Both the position numbers and the translations under genes were made by a program. From assembly GCA_949592205.1 (NCBI GenBank), contig CATIUR010000012.1, positions 1,574,501 through 1,638,500 of the forward strand: DNA of 64,000 bases, given 5' to 3'. Origin of the DNA: Helichrysum umbraculigerum. Lineage: Eukaryota; Streptophyta; Magnoliopsida; Asterales; Asteraceae. Below the pieces are notes generated by a model. The model was not told where the DNA came from and did no database searches. It saw only the letters and a list, made by a program, of their open reading frames with translations. Position 1 is the stretch's first letter. Every line of letters starts with the position of its first letter. Positions 63,312-64,000 of this stretch are shown here, one piece after another.

Positions 63312-64000
63312 AACTCTCCCTTGACAATAACTTGGATAGATCTTCGAATTTTCTTCAAATCTTCAACTTTAGCTTGATTGATGATAAGCTTGTTGAGAGA
63401 GAGAATTATCTTCAAGCATCCAAACCTTCACAAAATCTAACTGTTCCATATTCTGATAGCATCAGAATATATCATAACTCCCCCTGAACAGTAGATTTTA
63501 TCTTCCTTGGTCTTGTATCAATCAAGTAGCAACAACTTTAGGAACCCACCTGAGCATGGTTCCAACGGGCTTAGATAGCCCTGACAACCATCGATAAGTT
63601 GTGTCTACATAATCCAAGGAAATCGAATTCCATCTAAAAATGAAACGCGGTGTTTCAGATCTAGATTGTTGTCGAGGAATTGATTGTGAAGGAGTTCACC
63701 TTTGGGAGAAAGGAACAAAATCCGGAGGTTGCTTTAACACCGTACGATAACATAGTGAAGGTGCTAATGCAAACATTTGTGCCCGTGTGTATGCACAAGA
63801 TTTTGTTTGTCTTGATTCTGAAAAAGGTCGTATCGGTGCTGTAGAAGCGCTTTTTGTCTTCTTTTGATATTTTGAAACCGATTGCTTGACATGTCACACA
63901 AAGATTTACTTTTGTAAATCTTTTTCACAACCTTTGCAGGTTGTACAACCTTTGCCGGTTGTTTTATGGAGTGAGAATCGTGAGTAAGTTGTTTACGAAG
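63312..64000 (-). mobile_element. Polypurine tract and 3' internal region of Copia L
   Basis: The minus strand reads GTCAAGGGAGAGTT next to the LTR (63325-63312), the polypurine tract. A second purine-rich run, GTTCAGGGGGAGTT, is at 63488-63475. No recognisable pol domain lies before the window end; a 78-codon minus frame at 63661-63897 has no match I know. The element continues to the right. Confidence 0.55.

Overview
The window is nuclear DNA of a flowering plant, almost certainly a eudicot. The whole 64 kb is built from LTR retrotransposons stacked inside one another. There are Ty3/Gypsy elements of the chromodomain-bearing Tekay type (initiator-Met-tRNA primer site, LTRs starting TGTAACACCC or TGTCACACC), Ty3/Gypsy elements of the Athila type (primer site TGGCGCC..., LTRs starting TGAT) and Ty1/Copia elements. 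The style of the elements suggested a composite (Asteraceae), but that is only an impression. I found no intact host gene. The only possible non-LTR coding sequence is a broken FAR1/MULE-type fragment near 39.75-40.03 kb.

Left block (1-35.45 kb), mostly minus strand. A Tekay LTR (102-3254) has a polypurine tract on one side and a primer site on the other, so it looks like the shared LTR of a tandem pair. Decayed Tekay pol follows to about 6.0 kb, then unassigned sequence to 7.4 kb. An Athila element 'H' (pol 7.4-10.3 kb, gag 10.4-11.2 and 28.2-28.8 kb, 5' LTR 28980-31380) is split by element 'G' (11224-28229, target duplication AAGTG). G encodes gag and protease, then a long unrecognised acidic/helical region 'X' in place of reverse transcriptase and integrase. 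X is itself split by a solo Tekay-like LTR (19949-22414, duplication CACTT). A truncated Tekay 3' end (13736-16585) is fused to G's 3' LTR. H lies in the gag of a third Tekay element whose 5' LTR is 32772-35449.

Middle block (35.45-40.27 kb). AT-rich DNA with dozens of copies of a palindromic AACACATGTGTT-type motif, a solo LTR (36806-38907, duplication ACTTG) and the FAR1/MULE-like fragment.

Right block (40.27-64 kb). A minus-strand Copia element 'J' (3' LTR 40268-40928; RNase H, RT, integrase, protease and gag out to 62762) is interrupted inside RNase H by a complete plus-strand Athila element 'K' (42062-59176, duplication GGGTT). K has gag, protease, RT, RNase H, integrase and a third ORF that appears to be spliced (exon 1 52742-52753, intron 52754-53743, exon 2 from 53744). 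A solo LTR (43598-45994) sits inside K's 5' LTR; the 3' LTR preserves the empty site. The right end holds the 3' LTR and 3' internal end of another Copia element 'L'.

Most interesting signals: (1) all three Athila LTR families carry GC-rich palindromic cores phased at exactly 21 bp, and in two of them these sit just upstream of a TATA box; (2) K repeats such an array inside the element, directly before the spliced third ORF, which suggests an internal promoter; (3) G is a gag-protease element with an unknown ORF instead of pol; (4) three Tekay-like LTRs carry arrays of near-perfect TGTGTCGCA hairpins in their probable transcribed leader. Every coding region is broken by stops or frameshifts; I describe the lesions without reconstructing the proteins.
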